A DNA stretch of 64,000 nucleotides from an uncultured Prochlorococcus sp. (GTDB lineage Bacteria; Cyanobacteriota; Cyanobacteriia; PCC-6307; Cyanobiaceae). Made by a program: the position numbers and the translations under genes. Shown piece after piece: positions 9,738-20,593 of the stretch. The DNA is taken from positions 62,001-126,000 of the forward strand of contig CACHVD010000001.1 in the NCBI GenBank assembly GCA_902583265.1. The letters run 5' to 3'. Each line of letters opens with the position of its first letter. The stretch's first letter is position 1. The notes below the pieces were generated by a model, which worked only from the letters and a program-made list of their open reading frames with translations, was not told the origin of the DNA and did no database searches.

Positions 9738-11501
9738 ATGACATCATCTATTGAATGCAAAAATTTTCTTAGAAGTTTACAACTTTTGAATCTTCTTATA
9801 AAAATAGGAGTTCAAAATTTAATAGTATGTCCTGGTAGTAGATCAGCACCTTTGGCTATAGCTGCGGGAGAATTAAATAAATTAGGACTGGTAAATATTT
9901 TTAATTCAATAGATGAGAGATCTGCGGGATTCCACTCTCTTGGGATTTCTGCTGCATCAGGTAATCTTTCTTTAGTTATTACCACTTCTGGGACTGCCGT
10001 AAGTAACTTATTGCCAGCAGCAGTTGAGGCAGACCGATCTTGTAAAGGTATTATATTCCTTACTGCTGATAGACCCTTGAGATTAAAAGATTGTGGCGCT
10101 AATCAAACAGTAAATCAAGAAGATTTTTTGAGTTCAGTCTGTAGAAGAGTTTTAAGTACAAATCTAAATGGACTTCATGAATCACAAGAAAATGAAATCT
10201 TGGGTTTAGTTCGAATTGTTAAGAAACAAATATTAACCTTCCCTGGTCCTATTCATTTAAATGTTCCTATTGAAAGGCCTTTAAGTATTTCATTTTTGAA
10301 TAAAAAAAATGTTTTAGAAATTTTTGAGAGAACTTACCTTAAGAAAAAATATATATTTCAGGAAGTTGAAATAAAGTCTGATAAAAACAAATTCTTAGAA
10401 ATTTCAAAAAGTTTTAATTTAGATGAATCCGGTCTTATTTTGGTAGGTCCTTATCAAGGTTCAGTAAATGATTTAACTTCTTTCAATAAATCTTTAGAAA
10501 GATTACAAGAAATTACTGGTTGGCCAGTATTTGCTGATCCTGTATCAGGAGTTTATTCTGATTTGAGAGGATTAGTTGTGAATTGGGAATTAGTTTTAAG
10601 AAAAAATAAAAATTCAATAAATTGTCATCAACTTTTGAGGCTTGGCCCTATGTCATCCTCAATTGATTTGGAGAAGTTTTTAAAAAACTTCGAAGGTATA
10701 CAAATTCTTATAAAAGAAAAAAACTATAGAAAATTGGACCCTTTAAAAAAATCATTTGAATATGATTTTGGGCTATCAAATTTTACTAATCTATTGTTAG
10801 AAGAATTTTCAATTAAAGAAAAAAACAAAAAGTCTCTTACTCCGATGGCTCTAGATCTAATAGAGGAAGGCGAGCAGATTAAAGAAATTTTAAAAGAGAA
10901 AATTACTCAAGATAATCAAATTACTGAGTATAAGCTTGCAAATCTTGTTCCAAAACTTTGGCCAGCTGAAAATCCTATAATGCTCTCCGCGAGTAGCCCG
11001 ATTAGAGATTGGCTTACATTTTCTGAGAATGGCACTTTAACAAGAAATTGTTTCAGCTTTAGAGGAGCTTCTGGCATAGACGGTACTTTATCTCTTGCAT
11101 TAGGTATTTCAAGGGTCAAAAATCCTCTACTTCTTGTGACTGGAGATTTGGCTTTTATTCATGATATAAATGGATGGCTGATTGAAAATTCAATCGACAT
11201 GAATTTAACAATTCTTCTTATAGATAATAATGGTGGAAATATATTTAATCGTATTTATAAAGAAAATTTAGAAGAAGGTGAATTAAAAAAACTTTTTCTT
11301 ATGCCAAAAGAAATAAACTGGCCAAAACTCGCAGAGGGATATCAAGTAAACTTTAAAAGTGTGGCAAATTTTAAAAAATTACGAGAGGCATTCGATTGGA
11401 GCATTTCTATCCAGAAATCTGTAATAATTAAAGTTGATATTGATCCAGAAAATGAAATTTGTAAAAAAAATGCCTTGCTAGAAAAAATAATTGGCAGTTA
11501 A
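9738..11501 (+). CDS. menD: 2-succinyl-5-enolpyruvyl-6-hydroxy-3-cyclohexene-1-carboxylate synthase (MenD)
   Basis: This ThDP-dependent enzyme of 587 aa condenses 2-oxoglutarate with isochorismate in menaquinone/phylloquinone biosynthesis; in cyanobacteria the product pathway supplies phylloquinone for photosystem [14 protein letters not shown] at the start of the Pyr domain and [14 protein letters not shown] are characteristic of MenD. The ThDP motif GDLAFIHD...[10 protein letters not shown] lies around residues 468-500. It is followed 35 bp later by menB, so two steps of the pathway are probably co-transcribed. Confidence 0.97.
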   Translation: MTSSIECKNFLRSLQLLNLLIKIGVQNLIVCPGSRSAPLAIAAGELNKLGLVNIFNSIDERSAGFHSLGISAASGNLSLVITTSGTAVSNLLPAAVEADRSCKGIIFLTADRPLRLKDCGANQTVNQEDFLSSVCRRVLSTNLNGLHESQENEILGLVRIVKKQILTFPGPIHLNVPIERPLSISFLNKKNVLEIFERTYLKKKYIFQEVEIKSDKNKFLEISKSFNLDESGLILVGPYQGSVNDLTSFNKSLERLQEITGWPVFADPVSGVYSDLRGLVVNWELVLRKNKNSINCHQLLRLGPMSSSIDLEKFLKNFEGIQILIKEKNYRKLDPLKKSFEYDFGLSNFTNLLLEEFSIKEKNKKSLTPMALDLIEEGEQIKEILKEKITQDNQITEYKLANLVPKLWPAENPIMLSASSPIRDWLTFSENGTLTRNCFSFRGASGIDGTLSLALGISRVKNPLLLVTGDLAFIHDINGWLIENSIDMNLTILLIDNNGGNIFNRIYKENLEEGELKKLFLMPKEINWPKLAEGYQVNFKSVANFKKLREAFDWSISIQKSVIIKVDIDPENEICKKNALLEKIIGS

Positions 11502-11536
11502 ATTTATCATTTTCTATCTTTGAATAATTAGGTTTC

Positions 11537-12394
11537 ATGAAAGTATTACCTGGTAAAACAACTTTAAATTGGTCAGAATGCAAATCTTATGAGGATATAT
11601 TGTTTCACAAATCAGATGAGGGAATTGCGAGAATTGCAATTAATCGGCCGGAAAAAAGAAATGCATTTAGGCCACAAACTATAGATGAACTCATCGACGC
11701 ATTTGATATTGTAAGAAATGATGAAACTATTGGAGTAGTTCTCTTTACAGGTGCAGGACCTGATAAGAAAGGTATTTATTCTTTTTGCTCTGGAGGAGAT
11801 CAGAGTGTAAGGGGTAAAAATGGGTATAAAAATGATGAAGGGAAGCAGAGATTAAATGTACTTGAACTTCAAAGGTTAATAAGAAGTTTGCCTAAAGTTG
11901 TTATTGCTTTAGTTCCTGGTTTTGCAATTGGAGGAGGCCAGGTACTTCATTTAATTTGTGATCTCAGTATCGCCTCTGAAAATGCAATATTTGGTCAAAC
12001 AGGTCCAAAAGTTGGTAGTTTTGATGCGGGTTTTGGATCTAGTTATTTAGCAAGACTTGTTGGTCAAAGAAAAGCAAAAGAAATTTGGTTTTTGTGTAGA
12101 AAATATAATTCCAAGGAAGCTCTTAAGATGGGCTTGATAAATGCAATTACAAAGATTGAAGAATTAGAAGCTGAGGGTGTAATCTGGGCAAAAGAGATTT
12201 TACGAAATAGTCCAACTGCTATTCGTATTCTTAAAGCTTCATTCAATGCGGAGAATGATGGGATTGCTGGTATTCAAGAATTATCTGGATACACAACCCA
12301 ATTATTCTATTCGACTGAAGAAGCTCAAGAAGGTAGAGATGCCTTTCTTGAAAAGCGTCCACCAGACTTTTCTGACTATAAGTGGACACCCTAG
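11537..12394 (+). CDS. menB: 1,4-dihydroxy-2-naphthoyl-CoA synthase (MenB)
   Basis: This crotonase-fold enzyme of 285 aa closes the second ring in phylloquinone synthesis. [12 protein letters not shown] and [11 protein letters not shown] (CoA binding and oxyanion hole), [13 protein letters not shown] and [18 protein letters not shown] are MenB-specific. The C terminus ends [13 protein letters not shown], typical of the family. It sits between menD (35 bp) and glgA (36 bp) on the same strand. Confidence 0.97.
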   Translation: MKVLPGKTTLNWSECKSYEDILFHKSDEGIARIAINRPEKRNAFRPQTIDELIDAFDIVRNDETIGVVLFTGAGPDKKGIYSFCSGGDQSVRGKNGYKNDEGKQRLNVLELQRLIRSLPKVVIALVPGFAIGGGQVLHLICDLSIASENAIFGQTGPKVGSFDAGFGSSYLARLVGQRKAKEIWFLCRKYNSKEALKMGLINAITKIEELEAEGVIWAKEILRNSPTAIRILKASFNAENDGIAGIQELSGYTTQLFYSTEEAQEGRDAFLEKRPPDFSDYKWTP

Positions 12395-12430
12395 TTTATT
12401 TTTCAAAAAAACTTTTTTAAATAATTATCA

Positions 12431-13882
12431 ATGAGAATTCTTCTTGCCGCTGCTGAATGTGCTCCAATGATCAAAGTTGGAGGTATGGGAGATGTGGTTG
12501 GTTCGTTGCCTCCATCCTTGATAAAACTTGGTCACGATGTAAGGGTAATAATTCCAGGATATGGAAAATTGTGGAGTCTTTTAGAGGTATCGAATGAACC
12601 AGTCTTTAGAGCAAATACAATGGGCACTGATTTTGCCGTATACAAAGCAAAACATCCCATTCATAATTATGTGATTTACCTAGTGGGTCATCCAACATTT
12701 GACTCTGATCAAATATACGGGGGCGAAAATGAGGACTGGCGCTTTACATTTTTTGCTAGTGCCACTGCAGAATTTGCCTGGAATTGTTGGAAACCTCAAG
12801 TTCTCCATTGCCATGATTGGCACACTGGAATGATTCCTGTTTGGATGCATCAGGACCCCGAAATTAGTACTGTCTTCACAATTCATAATTTAAAATACCA
12901 AGGTCCTTGGAGGTGGAAACTTGAAAAAATGACTTGGTGTCCTTGGTATATGCATGGAGACCACACAATGGCTGCGGCAATGTTGTACGCAGATAGGGTT
13001 AATGCCGTTTCTCCGACCTATGCAGATGAGATTAAAACCCATGAATACGGGGAAAGCCTCGAAGGATTACTTAATTATATTTCAGGTAAATTAAGGGGAA
13101 TTCTTAATGGTATAGATCTTGATGAATGGAATCCAGCCAAAGATCCAGTGTTGCCTGCAAAATTCAGTATTAAGAATTTAGAAAATAGGCTAGAAAATAA
13201 AAAAATTCTGCAGAGAGAAATGGGTCTGGAAGTAAACTCTAAAAAATATCTTCTAGGTATGGTCAGTAGGTTAGTTGATCAGAAAGGGGTTGACTTACTT
13301 TTACAAGTTTCAAGAAGACTGTTAGCCTATACAGATTCTCAAATTGCTGTATTAGGGACTGGAGATAGATATTTAGAATCTGGATTATGGCAACTGGCAT
13401 TAGATTACCCAGGAAGATTCTCAGTATTTCTTACCTATGATGATTCTCTATCAAGGCTTATCTATGGTGGCTCAGATGCATTCTTAATGCCGAGTAGATT
13501 TGAACCTTGTGGTATTAGTCAACTCCTCGCCATGAGATATGGCTCTATTCCAATAGTAAGGCGAGTCGGAGGTTTAGTTGATACAGTTTTACCTCATGAC
13601 CCAGAAAATAATAATGGTACAGGTTTTTGCTTTGATCGCTTTGAACCTATAGATTTCTATACTTCTTTAGTAAGGTCATGGGAAGCCTTTAGGCATAAAG
13701 ATAGTTGGGAATTACTGCAAAAAAGAGCCATGAGCCAAGAGTTTAGTTGGCAAAGATCAGCTCTTGAATACGAAGTTATGTATAAGGATGTTTGCGGAAT
13801 AAAAGAACCATCGCCAGATGTTGCTGAAGTTGAAAAATTTTCTTACGGACAATCAGCTGATCCATCTTTAAAAAAAGTATGA
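12431..13882 (+). CDS. glgA: Glycogen synthase (ADP-glucose type)
   Basis: This GT5 glycogen synthase of 483 aa transfers glucose from ADP-glucose to the growing alpha-1,4-glucan. The N-terminal ADP-glucose-binding [13 protein letters not shown] (Lys16), [13 protein letters not shown], and the C-terminal [17 protein letters not shown] with the catalytic Glu are all intact. The start ATG begins [13 protein letters not shown], as expected for cyanobacterial GlgA. It is followed 12 bp later by murF. Confidence 0.97.
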   Translation: MRILLAAAECAPMIKVGGMGDVVGSLPPSLIKLGHDVRVIIPGYGKLWSLLEVSNEPVFRANTMGTDFAVYKAKHPIHNYVIYLVGHPTFDSDQIYGGENEDWRFTFFASATAEFAWNCWKPQVLHCHDWHTGMIPVWMHQDPEISTVFTIHNLKYQGPWRWKLEKMTWCPWYMHGDHTMAAAMLYADRVNAVSPTYADEIKTHEYGESLEGLLNYISGKLRGILNGIDLDEWNPAKDPVLPAKFSIKNLENRLENKKILQREMGLEVNSKKYLLGMVSRLVDQKGVDLLLQVSRRLLAYTDSQIAVLGTGDRYLESGLWQLALDYPGRFSVFLTYDDSLSRLIYGGSDAFLMPSRFEPCGISQLLAMRYGSIPIVRRVGGLVDTVLPHDPENNNGTGFCFDRFEPIDFYTSLVRSWEAFRHKDSWELLQKRAMSQEFSWQRSALEYEVMYKDVCGIKEPSPDVAEVEKFSYGQSADPSLKKV

Positions 13883-13894
13883 CTTAATTTTTTA

Positions 13895-15268
13895 ATGGAT
13901 TTCTCTTTATCAGAATTAAACAATGTTTTGGGGGATATTAGAAATCTGAGCGAGGGGAAAAGAGATTTATTAAATTTTAAGAATATAAGTATTGATAGTA
14001 GAACTTTATTAAAAAATGATCTTTTTATAGCTATCAAAGGTAAAAATTTTGACGGACATAGTTTTCTTCCAGAGGTTTTAAATAAAGGAGTTAAGTCTGT
14101 TGTAATTAAAAAAGGGATGCAGAGATTACTTCCTAATAATTTTCCTTATTGGGTAGTAAATGATACAACAGAGGCATTTCAAAAATTAGCATTGCTAAAA
14201 AGAAAAAAATTAAATATTCCTGTTGTTGCAATAACTGGCTCAGTGGGTAAAACAACTACAAAAGAGATGATTGGTGGAGTTTTAAATAAACTTGGAAGAA
14301 TTAAATTATCTCATGCAAATTTCAATAATGAGATTGGAGTTGGTCTTACTATTCTTGCTACAGATGTAGAAGATAAAGTTTTAGTTCTTGAGATGGGGAT
14401 GAGAGGTCTTGGACAGATTGAGAATTTATCTAAATATAGTGAACCCAATATCGCAATTATTACTAACATTGGCACAGCTCATATTGGATTGTTAGGCTCA
14501 AAAAAAAATATTACTCATGCAAAGTGTGAAATCAGTAAGTTCTTAAATCCAGACGGAGTTGTAATAATTCCAGCAAATGATCCATTCCTAGAAAAAACTT
14601 TAAGAGAACTTTGGAAAGGTAGAGTGATAAAAGTAAGACTATTAAATATTGAAAATCAAAAAGAGAGTTTTAAGAAAGATGATAATTTGCAAGGATTTTA
14701 TAATCCTTCGAATAAAACAATTTTAATTGAAGAAAATATCTTTAAAATTTCATTTGAGGGATTTCACAATGCTTTGAATTTCTTATTTGCTTATGCAGTT
14801 GCTAAAGAGTTAGGTATTGATTTTGCAAGTTTTAATAAATTTGATTTTGCAAGTTTCGGTGGAAGGAATAAAATTCTTAAATCAGTAAAAACAACAATAT
14901 ACGACGAATCTTATAATGCTTCGCCAGAGTCAGTAAAAGCATGTATTAATAACCTGCTTGAAAAACCGAGAAATAAATTTTTCATATTTGGAAGTATGCA
15001 AGAATTGGGAAAAGAATCTGAAAAATATCACAAAGAAATATTCAACCTAATAAATAATTCAGATATAGAAAAGTGTTTATTTATTTGCGATAAAGAAAAT
15101 GAAAAAATTTTCACCAATTATCTAAAAGATAAGAAAAAATTCTTAGTTTTAAATAATATTAAAGATGTACCTCAAGAAATAAACAAATCAACAAAAAAAG
15201 GTGATTCCATTCTTATAAAAGGGAGCAGATGTTGGCAACTTGAAAAAATTATTGAATTAATTAACTAG
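13895..15268 (+). CDS. murF: UDP-N-acetylmuramoyl-tripeptide--D-alanyl-D-alanine ligase
   Basis: This ATP-dependent Mur ligase of 457 aa adds D-Ala-D-Ala to the UDP-MurNAc-tripeptide in peptidoglycan synthesis. The N-terminal domain shows SIDSRTLLKNDLFIAIKGKN, the P-loop TGSVGKTTTKEM is at about 114-125, and the central domain has HANFNNEIGVGLTIL and EMGMRGLGQI. YDESYNASPESVKACI marks the C-terminal domain. It ends 1 bp before the stop of glmU on the opposite strand. Confidence 0.97.
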   Translation: MDFSLSELNNVLGDIRNLSEGKRDLLNFKNISIDSRTLLKNDLFIAIKGKNFDGHSFLPEVLNKGVKSVVIKKGMQRLLPNNFPYWVVNDTTEAFQKLALLKRKKLNIPVVAITGSVGKTTTKEMIGGVLNKLGRIKLSHANFNNEIGVGLTILATDVEDKVLVLEMGMRGLGQIENLSKYSEPNIAIITNIGTAHIGLLGSKKNITHAKCEISKFLNPDGVVIIPANDPFLEKTLRELWKGRVIKVRLLNIENQKESFKKDDNLQGFYNPSNKTILIEENIFKISFEGFHNALNFLFAYAVAKELGIDFASFNKFDFASFGGRNKILKSVKTTIYDESYNASPESVKACINNLLEKPRNKFFIFGSMQELGKESEKYHKEIFNLINNSDIEKCLFICDKENEKIFTNYLKDKKKFLVLNNIKDVPQEINKSTKKGDSILIKGSRCWQLEKIIELIN

Positions 15269-15269
15269 A

Positions 15270-16619
15270 TTAGGATTTCTTTTTTTCCCAATTCTCTATA
15301 TTTACTTGCTTAGTTCTTGAGATCGCTAATGAATTATCTTTAGAGTCTTTTGTGATAACTGAACCGGCACCTGTGGTTACTGATTCCCCTAGATTTATTG
15401 GCGCTACAAGAACTGTGTTTGCTCCAATACTGGAATTTTTACCAATTTTTGTTTGATGTTTTTTATGTCCATCAAAATTTGCAGTAATAGTGCCTGCTCC
15501 AATATTTGTAGATCTTCCAATAATAGAATCACCAATATAACTTAGATGGTTAACTTTAGATTCTTCCTCTAGTTGACTATTTTTGATCTCTACAAAATTA
15601 CCTATTTTGCTATAGGAAGATATTTTGGAGTTGGGTCTTATATGACTGTAAGGGCCAATTTTTATATGATGCATTATCTGAGAATCATAAACAGTAGAGT
15701 TTGAAATTTCACATTTTAATCCCACATTAGAATTCTCAATAAAAGTATTTGGACCGATAATGCAATGACTATTTATTTTCGTATTTCCCCTTATATGTGT
15801 ATTAGCCTCTATGATTACATCCTTACCAATTTCAGCTTCTTCACTAATTGAACAACTTGCTTTATTTATAAAAGTTACACCATTGAGCATATGCTTTTCT
15901 TTAATTGAATTCTGTATACATTCCTCGCACTCTGAAAGTTGAATTCTGTTATTAATTCCTTTTAGCTCTCCATTATCCTCTACCTCAAGACTTAAGGAAT
16001 TTTTTAGCAAAGATATTGTATCTGTTAAGTAAATCTCTTTTTGATTATTATTGCTTTGCAAGGTATTAATTATTTCTGACAAAATACCCCAGTTAAAACA
16101 GTAAACACCTGCATTTATTAATGGATTTTCTCTTTCTAGATCATTGCAATCTTTTTCTTCAACAATTCTCTCTATAAAATCCCCCTTCAAAAAAACTCTG
16201 CCATATCCATGAGGATTTGTTTTCTTTGTGGTAATTAAAGAAACCTCAGCATTTTTTGAATCGTGAAAGGACAAAAGTCTTTTTAGAGTATTAGGCCTAA
16301 TAAGTGGTACATCGCCGTTTAGTACCAAAAGTTTTCCTTCATTTTTTCTTACTTCTTTACAAAGTACCTGAATAGCATGACCTGTTCCTGATTGAGGTTG
16401 TTGAACAACAAAATGAATTTTTTTATCGTTTGGGATTGCCTTTTGTACTTCTTTTGATTTGTGTCCAGTAATTACGAAAATTTTATCAGGTTTTAATTCC
16501 AAACATGAATCAATTACTCTTTGTAGAAGACTTTTGCCAGAAATTTTATGTAAAACTTTTGGCAATGAGCTTTCCATCCTAGTGCCCTTGCCTGCCGCTA
16601 ATATCGCAACACTTAACAT
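15270..16619 (-). CDS. glmU: Bifunctional GlmU (GlcN-1-P acetyltransferase / GlcNAc-1-P uridyltransferase)
   Basis: This 449-aa enzyme makes UDP-GlcNAc for cell wall and lipopolysaccharide. The N-terminal pyrophosphorylase domain has LAAGKGTRM (7-15) and [14 protein letters not shown]. From about residue 250 a left-handed beta-helix of hexapeptide repeats includes [17 protein letters not shown], with the expected acetyltransferase residues. It forms a same-strand run with the MnmC-like gene (25 bp) and aroA. Confidence 0.97.
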   Translation of the reverse strand: MLSVAILAAGKGTRMESSLPKVLHKISGKSLLQRVIDSCLELKPDKIFVITGHKSKEVQKAIPNDKKIHFVVQQPQSGTGHAIQVLCKEVRKNEGKLLVLNGDVPLIRPNTLKRLLSFHDSKNAEVSLITTKKTNPHGYGRVFLKGDFIERIVEEKDCNDLERENPLINAGVYCFNWGILSEIINTLQSNNNQKEIYLTDTISLLKNSLSLEVEDNGELKGINNRIQLSECEECIQNSIKEKHMLNGVTFINKASCSISEEAEIGKDVIIEANTHIRGNTKINSHCIIGPNTFIENSNVGLKCEISNSTVYDSQIMHHIKIGPYSHIRPNSKISSYSKIGNFVEIKNSQLEEESKVNHLSYIGDSIIGRSTNIGAGTITANFDGHKKHQTKIGKNSSIGANTVLVAPINLGESVTTGAGSVITKDSKDNSLAISRTKQVNIENWEKKKS

Positions 16620-16644
16620 GTTTATTTGAAATCCTAATTTAAAT

Positions 16645-17550
16645 CTAACTCTTAAAGGATAACTTCGTCATTCCCCACTTCTCTCTCCATTTATTTGTAG
16701 ATAATAGATTCGATAATAATTGCTCATCTAATCTTCTCCTCATTATATCTTCTTTACTTGAGTTCAAATCTTGATCTCTATATGGAATACTAGCTTTAGT
16801 TAAGAGATGTTCTTCTTCCATCAAAGTTAACTTTTCAAAATTGAAATTAGGTTTCAATTTATTCTTATCAAATTTTGAAATTGCGACAGTTCCCTGACTC
16901 CAAAAAGTTCTGTTGTTGAAACTTGGCTTAATAGTAAAAATTTCTAATCCAAGATTTCTTAAGGTTTTTCTTACTGCCGCTGATGAAGAATAAGTTATTA
17001 AATATCCCTGAGGATTAAGATTTTCTGTGACTTTGGATAAAAATTCAATTGTCCATACTTGTGGGCATTTTTGAGGAGAAAAACCATCTAAATAAATCAG
17101 ATCGAATTTAATAGAGGAAGGAATAATGTTGATTTTTTCTCTAGCATCACCCCATAAGATACTGCATTTAAAAAATTGATCCTCAAAGTAATCTTTTTGA
17201 TAAAGTGATTCAAATATTTTTTTGACTTTTGGATCCCATAATTTTAGGAAAGATTTATTTCTAAGCGAGTATTCAAGAGGCTTTTTATCAATCTCCAATG
17301 AATACAAATTTAAATATGATTTTTGTTTTATTAATTCATCTAATAAAGAAGCAGAATTGTATCCTAAACCAAAACATATATCCAAAACATTAAGAGATTT
17401 GCCCTTAAATCTTTGCAAATTAGAAGTAGCTGTAAACTTTGACTTTGTTTCCTCTAATGCGCCCAATAAACTATGGAAGTTCTCTTGAAAAAGCACACTT
17501 CTTAAAGAGTAACTACCATCTTTAGTTAAGACTTCTATTAATTCAGACAA
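16645..17550 (-). CDS. MnmC-like SAM-dependent methyltransferase (DUF752)
   Basis: This 301-aa protein resembles the methyltransferase half of MnmC, which finishes the mnm5s2U modification at tRNA wobble uridines. It has FRGLNVLD-like [17 protein letters not shown] (SAM-binding loop), [18 protein letters not shown] and [19 protein letters not shown], all typical of the DUF752 domain. The FAD oxidoreductase half of MnmC is absent, which is common in cyanobacteria. The likely start is TTG at 17550; no ATG gives a full domain. It lies 12 bp after aroA. Confidence 0.87.
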   Translation of the reverse strand: MSELIEVLTKDGSYSLRSVLFQENFHSLLGALEETKSKFTATSNLQRFKGKSLNVLDICFGLGYNSASLLDELIKQKSYLNLYSLEIDKKPLEYSLRNKSFLKLWDPKVKKIFESLYQKDYFEDQFFKCSILWGDAREKINIIPSSIKFDLIYLDGFSPQKCPQVWTIEFLSKVTENLNPQGYLITYSSSAAVRKTLRNLGLEIFTIKPSFNNRTFWSQGTVAISKFDKNKLKPNFNFEKLTLMEEEHLLTKASIPYRDQDLNSSKEDIMRRRLDEQLLSNLLSTNKWREKWGMTKLSFKS

Positions 17551-17562
17551 AAACTTTTTAGG

Positions 17563-18873
17563 CTATTTAGTTAGTTTGGCCAGCTCTTCCCAAAAAGTGG
17601 GATACGAGACGCTAGCAGCATCAGATCTCATGATTTTTGAGGTACCTTTAGCAAGAAGTGAAGCAATAGCAAGACTCATTGCTACTCTATGATCTGTCTC
17701 ACTATCTACCTCTGCAGAATGAAATTTTGATTGCCCATTAATAATTAACCCATCCTCTTTTTCTGTTATTTCCGCCCCGAATTTTTGTAACTGTCGTGCC
17801 ATGACTTTTAATCTATCTGTCTCCTTAATTCTTAATTCTTGTGCATCCTTAATTTCAGAAACTCCATTACAAAAACAGGCAGCCACAGTAAGGATAGGAA
17901 TTTCATCTATAAGTTTTGGGAGAATATCTCCTTCAATAGTGAATGATCTTAAATTATTTGAAGTCTTTACTTTAATAGATCCAATAGGCTCACCTGCAAT
18001 AGTCGATTTATCTAAAATCTCATATTTGCAACCCATTGAATCCATTACTTTTAAAATCCCTGTTCTAGTAGGATTTAATCCGACATTCTGAATTAAAATC
18101 TCTGAATTTGGAACAATAGATGCAGCAATCATCCAAAAAGAAGCAGAGCTTATATCTCCAGGAATCAATACTCTCTGGCCAATTAAGTTGCCCCCTGACT
18201 TGATAACTACATTCCTTCCTAATTCCCCTCTGATACTGATGTCTGCACCAAATGCTTTTAACATCCTTTCAGTATGATCTCTTGAAGATGCTGGTTCAAT
18301 AACAGAAGTAGTTCCAGAAGCATTGAGGCCTGCCAATAATATTGCCGATTTCACTTGAGCACTTGCTACTGGAGTTCCAATAACACATCCCTTAAGTTTT
18401 TTTCCGTCAATTGAGATTGGAGCTTTGTTACCGCCTTCCCTTCCAGAAATTTTGCCACCCATTAAAGATAACGGTTTGCCAACTCTCCCCATTGGCCTCT
18501 CGTTAAGAGAAGCATCCCCGGTTAAGATGAAGTTTCTACCTTCTAGTGCGGCTAATAAACCCATTAGTAACCTCATAGTGGTTCCTGAATTTCCACAATT
18601 GAGAATTTCTTTTGGCTCTTTTAATCCATCAAGACCCATCCCTGAAATCGTAAAAGGCTTATCTTTTATTATTTTTGGAATATTTACACCTAATTTTCTA
18701 AGACAATCAGCAGTTGAAAGCGGATCTTCAGAATATAAAAAACCCTCGATTGTCGTCTCACCCTTAGCAATACTTCCTATTATTAAAGCTCTATGAGATA
18801 TAGATTTATCTCCAGGTACTTTTACTTTTCCGTTTAAATTAACTCCACCTTTTATTGTGCGGATATTATTCAT
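17563..18873 (-). CDS. aroA: 3-phosphoshikimate 1-carboxyvinyltransferase (EPSP synthase)
   Basis: This EPSP synthase of 436 aa joins shikimate-3-phosphate and PEP in the shikimate pathway. [35 protein letters not shown], and the late [13 protein letters not shown] and [13 protein letters not shown] motifs are intact. The open frame extends to 18912, but I chose the ATG at 18873 ([10 protein letters not shown]) because the extra 13 residues look like untranslated sequence and family members start close to this point. Confidence 0.96.
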   Translation of the reverse strand: MNNIRTIKGGVNLNGKVKVPGDKSISHRALIIGSIAKGETTIEGFLYSEDPLSTADCLRKLGVNIPKIIKDKPFTISGMGLDGLKEPKEILNCGNSGTTMRLLMGLLAALEGRNFILTGDASLNERPMGRVGKPLSLMGGKISGREGGNKAPISIDGKKLKGCVIGTPVASAQVKSAILLAGLNASGTTSVIEPASSRDHTERMLKAFGADISIRGELGRNVVIKSGGNLIGQRVLIPGDISSASFWMIAASIVPNSEILIQNVGLNPTRTGILKVMDSMGCKYEILDKSTIAGEPIGSIKVKTSNNLRSFTIEGDILPKLIDEIPILTVAACFCNGVSEIKDAQELRIKETDRLKVMARQLQKFGAEITEKEDGLIINGQSKFHSAEVDSETDHRVAMSLAIASLLAKGTSKIMRSDAASVSYPTFWEELAKLTK

Positions 18874-19006
18874 TTTCAAATTAAATACTTGATAAGATTT
18901 CTGTAAAAACAAATTATTTATATATTATCAATAAGTTTGTTTTAAAAAAAAAATAATCAAATTAAGTAACTGTTTTCTATAATAAAGCTAGAAAAAGGGT
19001 TTAATC

Positions 19007-19735
19007 ATTAATCTTACTTATTATCACGTTGCAAAGGATGTTCCAGAAATAAGACCAGATATTGCAGTAGTCATTGATGTTTTAAGAGCTACAACCACAA
19101 TTTCTTGGGCTTTAAAAAATGGAGCTGATTCAATACAAGTTTTTGCAGATTTAAATTTATTAAAAGAATCTGCAATTAAGTGGCAAGCCGAAAAGAGACT
19201 GATGCTTGGAGAGAGAGGCGGAAAAAAGATTGAGGGTTTTGATTTAGGAAATTCTCCTTTATCAGTTACAAAAAAAGTTGTTAAAGGTAAAAGATTATTT
19301 ATGAGTACTACTAATGGGACTAAATCATTGCAAAAAGTTCAAAATGCTAAGCATTTATTTGCTATGGGACTTCCAAATAGGAAAGCAGTTGCCGAAAAAA
19401 TCATTTCATTGAAAAGTGAAAATGTTTTAATACTTGGTAGTGGTTGGGAGGGGTCTTATTCACTGGAGGATTCTTTAGCTGCTGGTGCTCTGGCCTCATA
19501 CCTAGTAAAGAACTGTGATTTTGAAATAAATATTATGAATGACGAATTACAGGCTGCTTTGGCACTTTGGAATTTTTGGAAAAATGATATTTTGAAATGT
19601 TTAAAAACAGCAACCCATGGCAAAAGATTGACAAGTATTGGAGATTATGAGGATGATTTTAAATGTTGCTCTAGACTTGATTGCTTAGATATTGTTCCAG
19701 CTCAAGTTGAAAGGGGTGTGATTCGTGCCTCATAA
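19007..19735 (+). CDS. comB: 2-phosphosulfolactate phosphatase (ComB-like), apparent ATT start
   Basis: ComB-family phosphatases are Mg-dependent and were first described in coenzyme M synthesis. Their role in cyanobacteria is not settled. The frame is homologous from its first residues: NLTYYHVAKDVPE, then AVVIDVLRATTTISWAL, LGERGGKKIEGFDLGNSP and FMSTTNGTKSL. The first in-frame ATG (19202) would cut off about 65 conserved residues, including the VLRATTT motif. The frame opens after a stop at 18989 and offers no ATG, GTG or TTG before 19202. ATT at 19007 aligns with the normal family N terminus (M-x-L-x-Y), giving 242 aa. Start chosen by inference. Confidence 0.85.
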   Translation: MNLTYYHVAKDVPEIRPDIAVVIDVLRATTTISWALKNGADSIQVFADLNLLKESAIKWQAEKRLMLGERGGKKIEGFDLGNSPLSVTKKVVKGKRLFMSTTNGTKSLQKVQNAKHLFAMGLPNRKAVAEKIISLKSENVLILGSGWEGSYSLEDSLAAGALASYLVKNCDFEINIMNDELQAALALWNFWKNDILKCLKTATHGKRLTSIGDYEDDFKCCSRLDCLDIVPAQVERGVIRAS

Positions 19736-19765
19736 TTTACGAATTGGTTCATTAGGAGTAAGTTC

Positions 19766-20593
19766 TTGACTGATTTTTTGGTAGCAGCATTGCAAATTAC
19801 AAGTACTTCAAATGTTGAAGCAAATTTTGCTGAAGCTGAAGAACAGATCGAATTAGCTTCTAGAAGAGGTGCTGAGTTAATAGGATTGCCTGAGAATTTT
19901 GCCTTTTTAGGAGAAGATAATGAAAAACTTAGATTAGCTTCTGAGTTGTCAATAAAGTGCACAAACTTCCTTAAAAAGATGTCCCAAAGATATCAAGTAT
20001 TTCTTTTGGGAGGAGGGTATCCTGTTCCTGCTGGTGATGATACTCATACTTTTAACAGGTCAGCACTATTTGGGAAAGATGGACAGATTTTGGCAAAATA
20101 TGACAAGATTCACTTGTTTGACGTTGATTTGCCAGATGGAAATTTGTATAAGGAATCATCTACTATTTTATCCGGGGAGGAATATCCACCTGTCGTAGAT
20201 GTACCAGGTTTATGTAAAGTAGGATTATCGATTTGTTACGACGTTAGATTCCCTGAACTTTTTAGATATTTGTCTTCAAATGGTGCAGATCTAATTATGA
20301 TTCCCGCAGCTTTTACAGCATTTACGGGCAAAGATCACTGGCAAATACTTTTACAAGCACGAGCTATTGAGAATACTGCCTATGTGGTTGCTCCAGCTCA
20401 AACTGGGATTCATTATGGTAGAAGACAAAGTCATGGCCATGCAATGGTGATTGACCCATGGGGAACTGTTTTGTCTGATGCTGGAAAAACTCAAGGGGCT
20501 GCAATAGCCCCTGCTGATAAAGAAAGAGTAAAGAAAATTAGAGAGCAGATGCCAAGCCTTAAACATAGAAAAAACAAATTGTTTCCGAACTAA
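19766..20593 (+). CDS. Nitrilase-superfamily C-N hydrolase (Nit1/Nit2 type)
   Basis: This 275-aa carbon-nitrogen hydrolase has the Glu-Lys-Cys triad: E43 (GLPENFAFLG), K114 (KYDKIHLFD) and C157 (LSICYDVRFPE). The closest type is the Nit2/omega-amidase or deaminated-glutathione amidase group; substrate is not proven by sequence. The start is TTG at 19766, supported by an AGGAG-like site at about 19754-19758. Its stop overlaps the ATG of the amidase gene (TAATG), so the two are probably coupled. Confidence 0.9.
   Translation: MTDFLVAALQITSTSNVEANFAEAEEQIELASRRGAELIGLPENFAFLGEDNEKLRLASELSIKCTNFLKKMSQRYQVFLLGGGYPVPAGDDTHTFNRSALFGKDGQILAKYDKIHLFDVDLPDGNLYKESSTILSGEEYPPVVDVPGLCKVGLSICYDVRFPELFRYLSSNGADLIMIPAAFTAFTGKDHWQILLQARAIENTAYVVAPAQTGIHYGRRQSHGHAMVIDPWGTVLSDAGKTQGAAIAPADKERVKKIREQMPSLKHRKNKLFPN

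Noticed and set aside
18874-18912. Thirteen-residue N-terminal extension of AroA
   Set aside because: The ATG at 18873 gives the usual family start, and the extension has no conserved residues.
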